Origin: Alteromonas sp. KUL42
Lineage (GTDB): Bacteria > Pseudomonadota > Gammaproteobacteria > Enterobacterales > Alteromonadaceae
Direction of reading: 5' to 3'
Length of the DNA: 64,000 bases
Assembly (NCBI RefSeq): GCF_006538325.1
Contig: NZ_BJKK01000016.1
Span: forward strand, 1-64,000
Shown here: positions 9,022-18,644 of the stretch, in pieces
How positions within the stretch are numbered: the first letter of the stretch is position 1
Layout: every line of letters starts with the position of its first letter
The notes under the pieces: model-generated
Databases searched by the model: none
Told to the model about the DNA's origin: nothing
What the model saw: only the letters and a program-made list of their open reading frames with translations
Position numbers and translations under genes: made by a program

Positions 9022-11454
9022 TTAGCTCGTTGCTTTTCTGAGTAAAAGTTTGTCGATTAGTGCGTAAAGTTCTTCTAATTCAACGGGTTTTCCCAAGTGG
9101 CTAATAAAACCCTGTTCCATATAGTTCGCAACATCAGACGGCATCACGTTGGCAGTTAACGCAACCACGGGCGTGTCTGCATTGTACTTTTTGATTTCCC
9201 TGTTCGCTTGAATGCCATCCATTACTGGCATATGAATATCCATAAAAATTAAGTCAAAGTGGTTTTGGGTGGCTAGTTCAACGGCTTCCATTCCATTATC
9301 TGCCGTAATCAACTCTGCATTCGTAGGCTCTAACATAGCTTCTATAACAACCTTATTGATCGCATTATCATCCACCACTAACACGCGCTTACCTGATAAT
9401 TCTGGCGTGACAAGTTCTTCCGCGTCTTGTGAGCTTGTTTCCTCTTCTTTATCAAGAGGTAGGGCAACAGCAATACTTGTCCCTTTGCCTAGCTCACTAT
9501 CTATCTTTATTCCTCCCCCCATCATTTTCACTAAATTAAGCGTGATTGACATACCTAGCCCAGTACCACCATATTTTCGCGTGGTGGAAGGATCAGCTTG
9601 AACGAAACGTTCAAAGATCCTTTGCTGATATTCCTTACTCATGCCGATACCAGAATCAATTACGTTAATGCACAAACTATCCTTTCCTTGAATAGGAAGG
9701 CATGCCACTTTGATATTGACGCCTCCCTCATTGGTAAACTTCACCGCATTTGACGCAAGATTAAGAACGATTTGGTGTACCCGTGTGGGGTCACCTTGCC
9801 AAGCATCGCAGCAAGCCTTATCAACATCAATTCGCAGTGTTATTCCCTTTTTAGTCGCAATATTTTCCAACTCGTAGCGCACAGAGTTTAGTATTTTATT
9901 AAGTGAGAATGTGACACTCTCTAATTCGAGCTTGTTCGACTCAATTTTGGAATAATCGAGTATGTCATTGAGGATAGTAAGCAGGTTTTTCGCCGAAAAA
10001 GTAGCGTTAGTCAGTATCGACCTAAGCCTTTCTTCATTCACTGAACTTTTAAGCAGTTGCAAAGCGCCTAAAATGGCATTCATAGGAGTTCTTATTTCAT
10101 GGCTCATATTAGCAAGGAATTCACTTTTCGCCTGTGTCGCTAATTCAGCCTTTTTCTTTGCTTCTTCAAGCCCTGCAATTATTTCCACTTTATCTGTGAT
10201 GTTATAATTCACACCTACCATTTTAATTGGTTTACCTATCTTATCCAAAAGCACAAGCGCGCTAGCTCTAATATACTTAATGGAGCCATTACGAAGTACA
10301 ATTCGAAACTCAGTATCAATTTTACTTTTTGTCTCAAGTACTTTATTTAATTGGTATTTTGTGTTTTTCACATCGTCTGGGTGAATCATTGCTTCCCATT
10401 GTTCTAGCTTGCCTGAAAACTCCTCTTTTGAAAGCTCATACAAGCCAAGCATCTTGTCATCCCATGTCATAATTTGTGTGGCAAAATCCCACTCCCAAAT
10501 ACCCATACCTATGGAATCGTAGGCTAGCTGTAACCGTATGGCGTTTGCCATCGCTGCTTCACGACTTTCTTTTAATGCGGCCTCGGTAAATTTTTGCTTC
10601 GATATGTCTTGAAACACACCAAATAGGCGAACACATTTACCGTCAACAAAAAAGGGTTTTCCATGGGCTCGCACCCAAATATCACGGCGTTTAGCGGTAA
10701 CTAACTCAAGCTCTAATTCCCACGATTTTCCATACTGAATACCTTCTTCCACCGCCCTTTTTATTCGCTCACGGCTCTCGCCTTGTTTGTAAAAATTAAT
10801 GCCGGTTTCAAGGTTCGGTGCATAGTCATCGGGTACTTCGTGAATTCGCTTAGTTTGCTCACTCCAATGCACGGTTCTTGAGACTAAGTCGACTTCCCAG
10901 GTTCCTATATTGGCAGTCTGCTCTAACTCATCGAGCAGTAGTGCTTGTTTCTGAAAGGCTATTTTTTGTGCTTTTTCTTGGGCTACACGCAACAACTCTT
11001 GCTCTTTCATCGCAGTTACATCAGTGTGCGCGCCCAACATACGTATAGGCTTACCTTGGCCATCTCTTATAGCAATACCACGACACCTAATCCAAATAGT
11101 GTGGCCTTCTTTGTGTTGATATCGAACAATTTGGTCATAGGGATAGGAGGGGTCGGCGCAGTGCCTTTCAAAGTTTTCAAGAGCGACTTTAAGATCATCT
11201 TGGTTAATGATGTTATGCCACTCTGAAGCAAGGTGGGATTTACTTGATGGGTCGTAGCCCAAAGTAGTCCAAAACGATGGACTCATCCATTCGTGTTCAG
11301 GGTTTTCTAAATCCCAAAACCACATACCATCTAACGATGCACTTTCTATGAAATTGAAAATCGTGTCATCACTTTTAATGAGTGCTTTTAACTCTAAAAA
11401 AAGTGAGTCATCGCAATGTTGTCCACCGTTAAACAAAGGGGGTATCTCGAGCAA
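9022..11454 (-). CDS. Cytosolic multi-PAS hybrid histidine kinase
   Basis: The 810-residue hybrid sensor kinase has no signal peptide or membrane segment. It carries three PAS/PAC modules (about residues 25-150, 165-290 and 305-430), a HisKA domain with phospho-acceptor His452 in MSHEIRTPMN, a HATPase domain with an N-box (LNLASNAVKF) and glycine boxes (DSGIGMS, GTGLGMS), and a C-terminal receiver with phospho-acceptor Asp739 in FMDIHMPVMDG. It is an orphan: no response-regulator output gene or Hpt protein lies next to it, so the downstream partner must be elsewhere. The ligand is unknown; PAS domains could sense redox state or small molecules in the cytosol. Confidence 0.93.
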   Translation of the reverse strand: MLEIPPLFNGGQHCDDSLFLELKALIKSDDTIFNFIESASLDGMWFWDLENPEHEWMSPSFWTTLGYDPSSKSHLASEWHNIINQDDLKVALENFERHCADPSYPYDQIVRYQHKEGHTIWIRCRGIAIRDGQGKPIRMLGAHTDVTAMKEQELLRVAQEKAQKIAFQKQALLLDELEQTANIGTWEVDLVSRTVHWSEQTKRIHEVPDDYAPNLETGINFYKQGESRERIKRAVEEGIQYGKSWELELELVTAKRRDIWVRAHGKPFFVDGKCVRLFGVFQDISKQKFTEAALKESREAAMANAIRLQLAYDSIGMGIWEWDFATQIMTWDDKMLGLYELSKEEFSGKLEQWEAMIHPDDVKNTKYQLNKVLETKSKIDTEFRIVLRNGSIKYIRASALVLLDKIGKPIKMVGVNYNITDKVEIIAGLEEAKKKAELATQAKSEFLANMSHEIRTPMNAILGALQLLKSSVNEERLRSILTNATFSAKNLLTILNDILDYSKIESNKLELESVTFSLNKILNSVRYELENIATKKGITLRIDVDKACCDAWQGDPTRVHQIVLNLASNAVKFTNEGGVNIKVACLPIQGKDSLCINVIDSGIGMSKEYQQRIFERFVQADPSTTRKYGGTGLGMSITLNLVKMMGGGIKIDSELGKGTSIAVALPLDKEEETSSQDAEELVTPELSGKRVLVVDDNAINKVVIEAMLEPTNAELITADNGMEAVELATQNHFDLIFMDIHMPVMDGIQANREIKKYNADTPVVALTANVMPSDVANYMEQGFISHLGKPVELEELYALIDKLLLRKATS

Positions 11455-11554
11455 TTTATCCTTACCAAAAGACTAGCAGTGAGATCTGATACCCGCAATG
11501 TCATCATAAGTTTAATCTTATGTTGTGCGTTTATAATATTGCTGCAAGAGCAAT

Positions 11555-11821
11555 TTAGTAGTGAGGAGGAGGTGTTTCTTCCGACTGTTTAGCGATATTA
11601 GAAGGCTCAATTGATTTCACACGGTCGATAACATGACGCACTTTAAACGCTATGTCATCAAGCTGTTTTTGTTGAGAAGAAAGCGCTTCATTCAATGCCT
11701 CGATAGTATGTTCTTGAAATGCCACTTTCATCTGTAACTCTTCGATATACGCGTTGGCAGTATCTAGTTGCGCTTGCATTTGTGTCATGTCTATTTTTTG
11801 GTTACTACTATTTTCTGTCAT
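11555..11821 (-). CDS. slyX: SlyX family protein
   Basis: This small protein of about 88 residues is predicted to be nearly all coiled coil, with heptads across QMQAQLDTANAYIEELQMKV and on to LDDIAFKVRHVIDRV. The C-terminus is proline-rich and ends in PPPHY, as in SlyX proteins. The ATG at 11821 (MTENSSNQ) avoids overlap with the upstream WD40 gene. SlyX sits close to fkpA in many gammaproteobacteria, as here. Its function is unknown. Confidence 0.9.
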   Translation of the reverse strand: MTENSSNQKIDMTQMQAQLDTANAYIEELQMKVAFQEHTIEALNEALSSQQKQLDDIAFKVRHVIDRVKSIEPSNIAKQSEETPPPHY

Positions 11822-11832
11822 TGTCTTCTCTA

Positions 11833-12828
11833 CTATTGTCGCTGCCATACTTCTGCAAGACCGCTGCTACTAACAGTGACAATATTACCATCTGGCATAA
11901 ATCCAACGCCATACACAACTGCAGTAGGGGGTGATACCGTTTCTCTTGAGGCTACCTGTATGGCTTGCAATTGCTCGCCCGTTTGTACATCCCATAAATA
12001 GGATTTTCTCGACGGAGATCCAGTTAGCAAGTACTTACCATCTTTTGAAAATTCAGCGTCTGTAAATATTTTTTGGCGCGAAATAAAATTCAAGGCACTT
12101 ACCGGTTGACCCGTTTGCACATTCCATATTTGTGACTTACTTTGACTATCCGCAGTAAATGCATAGCGCCCTTCATCGTCTAGCGAGACCTTAGTCACTC
12201 GCGTTGGATGGGTGAACGTATGAATGATTTGTCCTGTCTCTGTACTCCACAAATACGCGATATAGTCATTGCCTCCGGTCAGTGCAAATTTGCCGTTTGG
12301 CGAAATATCAATCGAGTTAACTTTCTCTTGATGCCCCAGAAATTCTAATCGCCTAGACGTTCGCGGTTCAAAATACATCACTTTGCCACTCGAACGCGCC
12401 ACCAAAATACCTTGGCCATTGTTAGCTACCGCAACATCGCGAATGGAAGCCTCGTCGATTCGCCAAAATCCTTCGGGCTCACCGGTTTCCATGCTCCACA
12501 ATGCAAAGGCTTCCCTATCTGCCGTGACCACATAACGTTTATCAGCACTTATATGAACCGACATGACTAAATTATTGCCTTCGCCCTGGTGCCCCCAGTG
12601 ATACAGAGGTTCCGATTCACCAATACGCCAGACGTTAATGCCATTATCTACCCCCGACACAACACTTAAGGTTCCATCATTGGATATATCTGCGGCATAA
12701 GCACCTTCTTCGACATGACGCCACTGCTGTATTGGCGTAGTATCGGGTACTGTACATCCTATCGATCCGCCAATGAATACGGTGAGTAACAAAATTCTAA
12801 GGAACATTTGGGGCCTAAACATAATCAA
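11833..12828 (-). CDS. WD40-repeat lipoprotein
   Basis: The 331-residue product has an N-terminal hydrophobic segment ending in a lipobox-like GGSIGC (Cys about residue 25), then repeated blades with typical WD motifs such as VNSIDISPNGKFALTGGNDYIAYLWSTETG. About six to seven blades can be made out, enough for one beta-propeller. It is probably a membrane-anchored periplasmic scaffold; no enzyme motif is visible. It lies directly upstream of slyX (12 bp gap) and is divergent from fkpA. ATGs at 12828, 12822 and 12807 are all possible starts. Confidence 0.85.
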   Translation of the reverse strand: MIMFRPQMFLRILLLTVFIGGSIGCTVPDTTPIQQWRHVEEGAYAADISNDGTLSVVSGVDNGINVWRIGESEPLYHWGHQGEGNNLVMSVHISADKRYVVTADREAFALWSMETGEPEGFWRIDEASIRDVAVANNGQGILVARSSGKVMYFEPRTSRRLEFLGHQEKVNSIDISPNGKFALTGGNDYIAYLWSTETGQIIHTFTHPTRVTKVSLDDEGRYAFTADSQSKSQIWNVQTGQPVSALNFISRQKIFTDAEFSKDGKYLLTGSPSRKSYLWDVQTGEQLQAIQVASRETVSPPTAVVYGVGFMPDGNIVTVSSSGLAEVWQRQ

Positions 12829-12960
12829 ATGGGTTTCGCTTTGTGAACGCTAGGTTTACCATAGCACGGATTACGCATCTTAAACTATCGTGCCCACTGC
12901 CTTGGATGCAGCAGTATAGACATTAGACGCATGATGATAAAAATTAATGGAGACGTTTTT

Positions 12961-13746
12961 ATGCAGAAGTCGCTCGTTGCCTTATCTACCATCGCTGCGC
13001 TAGGCCTTTTCGCTTGCCAGCCAAATACATCTGATGAGGCTGCTTCTTCAAGCGCTGATAGTGCAAATACAACTTCTGTTTCAGCAGAAGAAATGACTAA
13101 TTCGCAAAAGCAAGCATACGCCATGGGCGCAAGCATGGGTTTATTTGTTAGCAACCGCGCCGAACAACAAGAGCAACTAGGTATGTCGCTAGACAAAGAA
13201 GCGCTAAAGCAGGGCTTTAACGACGGTTTAGCAGACACACTTAAATTCACGCCAGAGCAAATTCAACAAATTGCTCAAGAAGGTGAAGAAGCTATTCGCG
13301 CTAAGCAACAAGAAATGGCAGCGCAAGCTGCAGAGAAAAATGTAGAAGCGGGTATTGCCTATCTTGAAGAAAACGGCAAGCGTGACGGCGTAGTGACAAC
13401 AGAAAGCGGTCTACAGTACGAAGTACTAACCGAAGGCACTGGCGCAAGCCCAGTTGCAACAGATGTTGTTAAAGTTCACTATCGTGGAACGCTACTTGAC
13501 GGCACTGAGTTCGATTCATCGTACAAGCGTGGCGAGCCAGCGGAATTCCCATTGAACCGCGTTATTTCAGGCTGGACTGAAGGCGTTCAATTAATGAAAG
13601 AGGGCGCAAAATACCGTTTCCATATTCCTTCTGAACTGGCATATGGTCAGCGCTCAACGGGGTCTATCACACCAAACTCAACGCTAATTTTCGACGTTGA
13701 ATTGTTAGAAGTGGTTAAACCTGAAGCCGAAGAAGCAGCCGAATAA
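12961..13746 (+). CDS. fkpA: Periplasmic FKBP-type peptidyl-prolyl isomerase
   Basis: FkpA catalyses proline cis-trans isomerisation and acts as a chaperone for envelope proteins. The product of about 261 residues starts MQKSLVALSTIAALGLFACQ, a lipoprotein signal with Cys near residue 19. An N-terminal helical dimerisation domain follows (about residues 45-140), then the FKBP domain (about 155-250) with VHYRGTLLDGTEFDSSY and IPSELAYGQR. The ATG at 12961 has GGAG upstream; the earlier ATG at 12931 lacks one and would hide the signal peptide. Predicted lipidation differs from soluble E. coli FkpA. The gene ends in a strong terminator. Confidence 0.95.
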   Translation: MQKSLVALSTIAALGLFACQPNTSDEAASSSADSANTTSVSAEEMTNSQKQAYAMGASMGLFVSNRAEQQEQLGMSLDKEALKQGFNDGLADTLKFTPEQIQQIAQEGEEAIRAKQQEMAAQAAEKNVEAGIAYLEENGKRDGVVTTESGLQYEVLTEGTGASPVATDVVKVHYRGTLLDGTEFDSSYKRGEPAEFPLNRVISGWTEGVQLMKEGAKYRFHIPSELAYGQRSTGSITPNSTLIFDVELLEVVKPEAEEAAE

Positions 13747-13770
13747 GTTTTTTGGCGATAAAAAGAGAAA

Positions 13771-13797
13771 GCCGACACGATGGGTGTCGGCTTTTTT
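13771..13797 (+). terminator. Rho-independent terminator of fkpA
   Basis: An 8-bp stem GCCGACAC / GTGTCGGC (13771-13778 with 13784-13791) with a 5-nt loop is followed by seven T-rich positions. It lies 25 bp after the fkpA stop. Confidence 0.92.
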
Positions 13798-14022
13798 GTT
13801 TTAGTGAGTCAGCGTAATCCATGCCTACCTATTCCCTACGAGCAAGTAGCGTTTCGCTACGCGCGTACCCAAATAATAAAGTGGGTTATTCAATATGCTT
13901 GGTGCCTCGAATCACTCTTTAAGCATAGCGCAAAGCCGATTATTTTCACGCTTCACGCCTTACTTTCTTGTAACAAATTAACCTTAACATTGCGCCTTTA
14001 TAACGCTGGGTTTTAAGAAAGA

Positions 14023-14292
14023 TTAACGCTGTACTGCACGGCGTCTTTCTTTATTGATTTTAAACACAGCAAAGTGATTCAATAAAAACTGTCCTACCTT
14101 AAACATCGCGCAAGCTAAAATTAGATTAAGCACCGTATCTAGGCTTTCTAGTCTCACAACAACATCAAGCAAGGTGTATAACAATAACATTGCACCACTA
14201 ATTAGAAGCAAAAAGCCCACTATTGTGCCACTGTTTTCAAGTGGTGCTTTGTTTGAGCCTCGGCGGTTAACTAAAGGCATATTGTTTGGCAT
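14023..14292 (-). CDS. Small two-helix membrane protein
   Basis: I do not recognise this protein of about 89 residues. It has two predicted membrane helices (about residues 22-45, GFLLLISGAMLLLYTLLDVVV, and 50-72) and a basic C-terminus (KINKERRRAVQR), so it is probably an inner-membrane protein. The ATG at 14292 (MPNNMPL) has a strong GGAAGGAG site about 7 nt upstream, which supports it as a real gene. It is divergent from greB. Confidence 0.65.
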   Translation of the reverse strand: MPNNMPLVNRRGSNKAPLENSGTIVGFLLLISGAMLLLYTLLDVVVRLESLDTVLNLILACAMFKVGQFLLNHFAVFKINKERRRAVQR

Positions 14293-14467
14293 GAATCTCT
14301 CCTTCCGAGCATCTGACAAAAGACACGCGGTCAAAGCAAAATTGGTTTATGTGCAATAATCATCCAATCTCGGTCTTTTGTCACGTTTTTACTTCGTCAA
14401 AAGATTGCGTTTTTCTTTATTAACCGCATAAAGTAAGGGTATTAATTTGGAAAGTTCGTTGGACGCC

Positions 14468-14953
14468 GTGAAAACACCACTGATTACTCGCAAAGGTTAC
14501 CTTAAGTTAAAACAGGAATTGGATTTCCTTTGGCGTGAAGAAAGGCCGGAAATTACCAGAAAAGTCACTTGGGCAGCAAGCTTAGGCGACAGAAGCGAGA
14601 ATGCTGACTATCAATACAACAAAAAGAAGCTACGCGAAATTGACAGGCGAGTACGTTATCTGCGCAAATGCTTAGAAAATTTGAAGGTTGTTGATTATGA
14701 CGCACAGCAAGAAGGAAAAGTCTTCTTTGGTGCATGGGTTGAAATAGAGAACGAAGCCGGCACAGTAATGAATCTCAGGCTAGTAGGCTACGATGAAATA
14801 TTTGGTCGTAAGGACTATATTTCCATCGACTCTCCGATGGCCCGTGCCTTAGTAGGAAAAGAAGAAGACGACGAATTTATCGTCAAAACAGACACCGGCA
14901 CCAAGGAATGGTGGATAAATCGTATCTGGTACGACACCACTGACAAACTGTGA
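14468..14953 (+). CDS. greB: Transcription elongation factor GreB
   Basis: GreB rescues backtracked RNA polymerase by stimulating transcript cleavage. The product shows the N-terminal coiled coil with the acidic tip (SLGDRSENADYQYNKK) and the C-terminal FKBP-like domain (EIFGRKDYISIDSPMARAL), almost identical to E. coli. I place the start at the GTG at 14468 (MKTPLITRKGY), where the family begins. An in-frame TTG at 14447 with TAAGGG about 8 nt upstream is the alternative and would add seven residues. No ATG start is available, so initiation is non-canonical either way. It is followed by tex, as in E. coli. Confidence 0.95.
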   Translation: MKTPLITRKGYLKLKQELDFLWREERPEITRKVTWAASLGDRSENADYQYNKKKLREIDRRVRYLRKCLENLKVVDYDAQQEGKVFFGAWVEIENEAGTVMNLRLVGYDEIFGRKDYISIDSPMARALVGKEEDDEFIVKTDTGTKEWWINRIWYDTTDKL

Positions 14954-15149
14954 TGGCATTTATGGTGGACAGTAAACACTTGTAAACAGAAAAGCCAACA
15001 GCCTAAAAAATGATAAGACGACTTCCCGTAAACCGCGGTGATATACTTACTGCATGATTTTTTCACACACAATACTATGTGCCATAAACGCAGAGCACAT
15101 TGTATATTCGCAATTGCCTTAGCGAATCACTAGCATCGTAGAGCGACAT

Positions 15150-17516
15150 ATGATTATCAATAAAATTGCTGAAGAACTTGCCGTACAAGCCTCGCAAGTT
15201 AATGCAGCTGTAAAACTTTTAGACGATGGTGCAACCGTGCCTTTTATTGCTCGTTACAGAAAAGAAGTAACACAAGGGCTTGATGACACCCAGTTGCGTA
15301 CACTTGAGCAGCGTCTGACCTATCTTCGAGAGTTAGAAGAGCGCCGCGAAGTCATTCTAAAATCAATAGATGAGCAAGGTAAGTTATCTGATTCTTTAAA
15401 AGCGAGTATTCAATCTGCAGATAGCAAAACTACCCTTGAAGATTTGTATTTACCCTATAAGCCACGTCGCCGCACCAAAGGGCAAATTGCGATTGAAGCA
15501 GGGTTAGCACCACTTGCAGATGCACTTTTTAGCGACCCCAACACTGACGTTGAAAGTGCAGCGCAAGCCTACATCAACGCAGAAGCAGGCGTTGCAGATA
15601 CTAAAGCCGTACTAGAAGGTGCCCGTTATATTTTAATGGAACGCTTCGCTGAAGACGCTTCTTTGCTCGCCAAAATACGTCATTATCTTGTTGAAAATGC
15701 GCATATCAAGAGCACGGTTGCACCAGGAAAAGAAAAAGAAGCGGTTAAATACAAAGACTACTTCGAGCACAGTGAAAAGTACAAATCAGTGCCTTCACAC
15801 AGAGCACTGGCTATGTTTCGAGGGCGCAATGAAGGCATGCTGCATATCCAATTAGATGCAGATCCGCAGTCTGAAGAGAATAGTGCGTCTCATTGTGAAC
15901 ACATTATTGCAAGTCACTATGACATTATGCATCGCAACCGCGCCGCCGATGATTTTCTCGCTCAAGTTGTTCAGTGGACATGGAAAATAAAAATTGGCCT
16001 TCATATGGAAACCGAGCTTTTTAGCACGCTCCGTGAACGCGCTGAAGAAGAAGCCATTGAAGTATTTGCAAAGAACTTAAACGACTTATTAATGGCGGCT
16101 CCGGCGGGTGCAAAAACTACGATGGGGCTTGATCCTGGTTTGCGTACAGGCGTGAAAGTTGCGGTAGTAGATAGCACAGGTAAAGTGGTAGCAACAAACA
16201 CCATATTCCCTCATGCACCACAGAATCAGTGGGATAAATCGATTCGCACACTAACCACCTTGTGCAAGCAATACAAAGTGGATCTCATCAGTATTGGCAA
16301 CGGTACCGGCTCAAGAGAAACTGACAAACTCGTTGGCGAAATGTTGAAAAACAACAGCGATCTCAGTGCGCAAAAAATTGTAGTCAGCGAAGCGGGAGCA
16401 TCTGTATATTCTGCGTCAGAATTGGCGTCTAAAGAACTGCCAGAACTTGATGTATCGTTGCGCGGCGCCGTGTCTATTGCTCGTCGTCTACAAGATCCAT
16501 TGGCAGAGTTGGTTAAAATTGAGCCCAAAGCAATTGGTGTGGGCCAATATCAACACGATGTAAGCCAAAGCCAATTGGGCAAATCACTCGACAGAGTCAT
16601 TGAAGATTGTGTAAACGCGGTGGGTGTTGACCTAAATACCGCTTCTCCTGCACTGTTAAGTTATGTGTCAGGGCTAAACAAAACCCTTGCTCACAATATC
16701 GTAAACTTCAGAGATAGCAACGGTGCTTTCCCCGACAGAAAAGCATTATTGAAGGTGGAGCGCCTTGGGCCAAAAGCCTTCGAACAAGCCGCGGGCTTTT
16801 TGCGCATCGTAAATGGTTCTAACCCTCTTGATGCATCAGCGGTTCACCCAGAAGCTTACCCAGTGGTAGATAAAATTGTTGATACCACTGCATTAGCCGT
16901 TAATGACATTATTGGGAACACTGAGCTGTTGAAAAGCTTGTCTCCAGATACCTTTACCAGCGACGCATTTGGCTTGCCCACCGTTAAAGATATCCTGAAA
17001 GAGTTGGACAAGCCTGGGCGCGATCCACGTCCAGAGTTTAAAACAGCGGCGTTCAAAGAAGGGGTTGAGACCATCAATGACCTCAAGCCAGGTATGATTT
17101 TAGAAGGCGTTGTAAGTAATGTAGCAAACTTTGGTGCGTTCGTTGATGTGGGAGTCCACCAGGATGGTCTGGTACACATCTCGGCATTGACCAACAAGTT
17201 TATCTCAGATCCACGAGAAGTGGTTAAAGCAGGCGATATTGTTAAAGTTAAGGTATTAGAAGTAGACGTTCCTCGTAAACGCATTTCATTTACCATGCGG
17301 TTAGATGACAACCCGACTCAAGCCAACGGTACTAATCAAAAGCAAGGAAATAGAAATAGCGGTCAGGGTGCAAACAACCCAAGTAATAAAGGCTCAGCGA
17401 GAAACCAATCTCGTGGCAATGGGCAAAACCGCGGCGGCCAAGCGCGCAGTAACGAACCCCAAAATAGCGCCATGGGTAATGCCTTTGCCGATGCGTTTGC
17501 GAAAGCCAAAAAATAA
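15150..17516 (+). CDS. tex: Tex family RNA-binding transcription accessory protein
   Basis: Tex (YhgF) is a conserved nucleic-acid-binding protein with a role in transcription and tolerance of stress. The 788-residue product has the N-terminal helical HTH region, a YqgF/RNase H-like domain starting at [17 protein letters not shown] (about residue 325), helix-hairpin-helix motifs (about 490-560) and an S1 domain at about residues 648-722 ([19 protein letters not shown]). The C-terminal tail of about 60 residues is low-complexity and rich in Asn/Gln/Gly/Arg ([12 protein letters not shown]), so it is probably disordered and RNA-binding. Confidence 0.96.
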   Translation: MIINKIAEELAVQASQVNAAVKLLDDGATVPFIARYRKEVTQGLDDTQLRTLEQRLTYLRELEERREVILKSIDEQGKLSDSLKASIQSADSKTTLEDLYLPYKPRRRTKGQIAIEAGLAPLADALFSDPNTDVESAAQAYINAEAGVADTKAVLEGARYILMERFAEDASLLAKIRHYLVENAHIKSTVAPGKEKEAVKYKDYFEHSEKYKSVPSHRALAMFRGRNEGMLHIQLDADPQSEENSASHCEHIIASHYDIMHRNRAADDFLAQVVQWTWKIKIGLHMETELFSTLRERAEEEAIEVFAKNLNDLLMAAPAGAKTTMGLDPGLRTGVKVAVVDSTGKVVATNTIFPHAPQNQWDKSIRTLTTLCKQYKVDLISIGNGTGSRETDKLVGEMLKNNSDLSAQKIVVSEAGASVYSASELASKELPELDVSLRGAVSIARRLQDPLAELVKIEPKAIGVGQYQHDVSQSQLGKSLDRVIEDCVNAVGVDLNTASPALLSYVSGLNKTLAHNIVNFRDSNGAFPDRKALLKVERLGPKAFEQAAGFLRIVNGSNPLDASAVHPEAYPVVDKIVDTTALAVNDIIGNTELLKSLSPDTFTSDAFGLPTVKDILKELDKPGRDPRPEFKTAAFKEGVETINDLKPGMILEGVVSNVANFGAFVDVGVHQDGLVHISALTNKFISDPREVVKAGDIVKVKVLEVDVPRKRISFTMRLDDNPTQANGTNQKQGNRNSGQGANNPSNKGSARNQSRGNGQNRGGQARSNEPQNSAMGNAFADAFAKAKK

Positions 17517-17531
17517 GACTAGTGATACCCG

Positions 17532-17568
17532 TCCTCTCGAACCTAAGTCTACACTGGCTTCGAGAGGA
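17532..17568. terminator. Inverted repeat between tex and the metalloprotease gene
   Basis: Perfect 9-bp arms TCCTCTCGA (17532-17540) and TCGAGAGGA (17560-17568) are separated by 19 nt, just after the tex stop and upstream of the end of the convergent metalloprotease gene. There is no clear T-run, so it may be a bidirectional or Rho-assisted terminator, or only a stabilising 3' hairpin. Confidence 0.45.
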
Positions 17569-17663
17569 TACACCTTACACATTGTCTGAAACTCGTTTGA
17601 AATGAAAAAAGTGAGCTGAAAAGGTCAGTTCGCTCTATGCAGATGTCACTGAGTTAGGATAAC

Positions 17664-18632
17664 TCACGCACTAAATGATAGCCCTTCGCGGGTTGGGGTG
17701 TAAGCTTGAGTATACGCATTCTGAATGCGGCCGATTCGCGCTTGCAGAAGTTCAGAGATACCCTGCTGCTCAATATTTAACGAGCGGCTACCAGAACCTT
17801 CGGAAATGATATCATCTTGAGTCTTCGATGCTTCTCCAATCGCGTCATTGACAGACTGACCTATAAATGGCGTATCCGAAGCCTCTTCTATTGTTGATGC
17901 TCCGCTATTTGGCGCACTTTCACCGTTAGAACTAGACAGCGCTTCACGTTTTTCTTCCGCAATGTCAGTACGCGCCTCAACGGCCTTTTGAGAAGCTTCT
18001 GCCGCTACTTTTAAATCTTGTGATGAGGGTTCAGCCGGGGCAAGGGCCGCTGCGCGAACCTGCTCCATTTTTCTTAATGTCTCTTCAGGGCTTTTTGCTT
18101 CAGACACATCAATAGACACTTCACCGCCTGTTATATAACGCTTATTATCAGGACCTGTGGTGTATTCGTACTGTGGCGAACCTGCGTATTGCCCGCCTGT
18201 TGTAGCATGAGCTTGTTCGTGAGTCCGCACTTCTTGATCACGCGCTTTTAGCTGCTCAATTTCTTTGGTGTCTTGTTGCTCTTGTTGCTGTTGCTGCTGC
18301 GTTTGCTGACGAGATTGCTGCTCACTTTGCGCACCTTGCTTTCCTGCGCTTTCATCTTGTGCGTTGTCTTTCTCCTGACCAAACGCATTTTGAAAGGCGG
18401 CAAAGAGATCAGATTGAATTTGTGGCCGCTCATAAGTTACTGGAGCAGGTGGTTGGCCAGGCGTTCTTGCCTTATCCGCTTCTGAACCCAAGCCTTTTTG
18501 TGATGCGCCCTTATCTGCTTCCGCAGTCTGTGGGATAGTTTCGCGCTGAACGTTGTCACGACGCGCAGACTCAGTGTTGAGGTTTGCCGTTGGGTAGGCA
18601 ATCGCATTGAGAATGGGAGTGACAATATTCAC
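17664..18632 (-). CDS. Putative HExxH metalloprotease, SprA-related (CJM1_0395-like)
   Basis: The 322-residue protein has a disordered N-terminal half with a Gln-rich tract (about residues 100-120), then a compact conserved domain (about 130-215) that begins LKARDQEVRTHEQAHA and contains TGPDNKRYITGGEVSID. The HEQAH at 138-142 fits an HExxH zinc-protease motif. This layout matches the SprA-related / putative metalloprotease CJM1_0395 family. No signal peptide is seen. Proteolytic activity is predicted from the motif only. It is 12 bp downstream of the gene for the mini rod-like protein, so the two are probably co-transcribed. Confidence 0.8.
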   Translation of the reverse strand: MNIVTPILNAIAYPTANLNTESARRDNVQRETIPQTAEADKGASQKGLGSEADKARTPGQPPAPVTYERPQIQSDLFAAFQNAFGQEKDNAQDESAGKQGAQSEQQSRQQTQQQQQQEQQDTKEIEQLKARDQEVRTHEQAHATTGGQYAGSPQYEYTTGPDNKRYITGGEVSIDVSEAKSPEETLRKMEQVRAAALAPAEPSSQDLKVAAEASQKAVEARTDIAEEKREALSSSNGESAPNSGASTIEEASDTPFIGQSVNDAIGEASKTQDDIISEGSGSRSLNIEQQGISELLQARIGRIQNAYTQAYTPTREGLSFSA

Positions 18633-18644
18633 AAAAAAGCTCCG

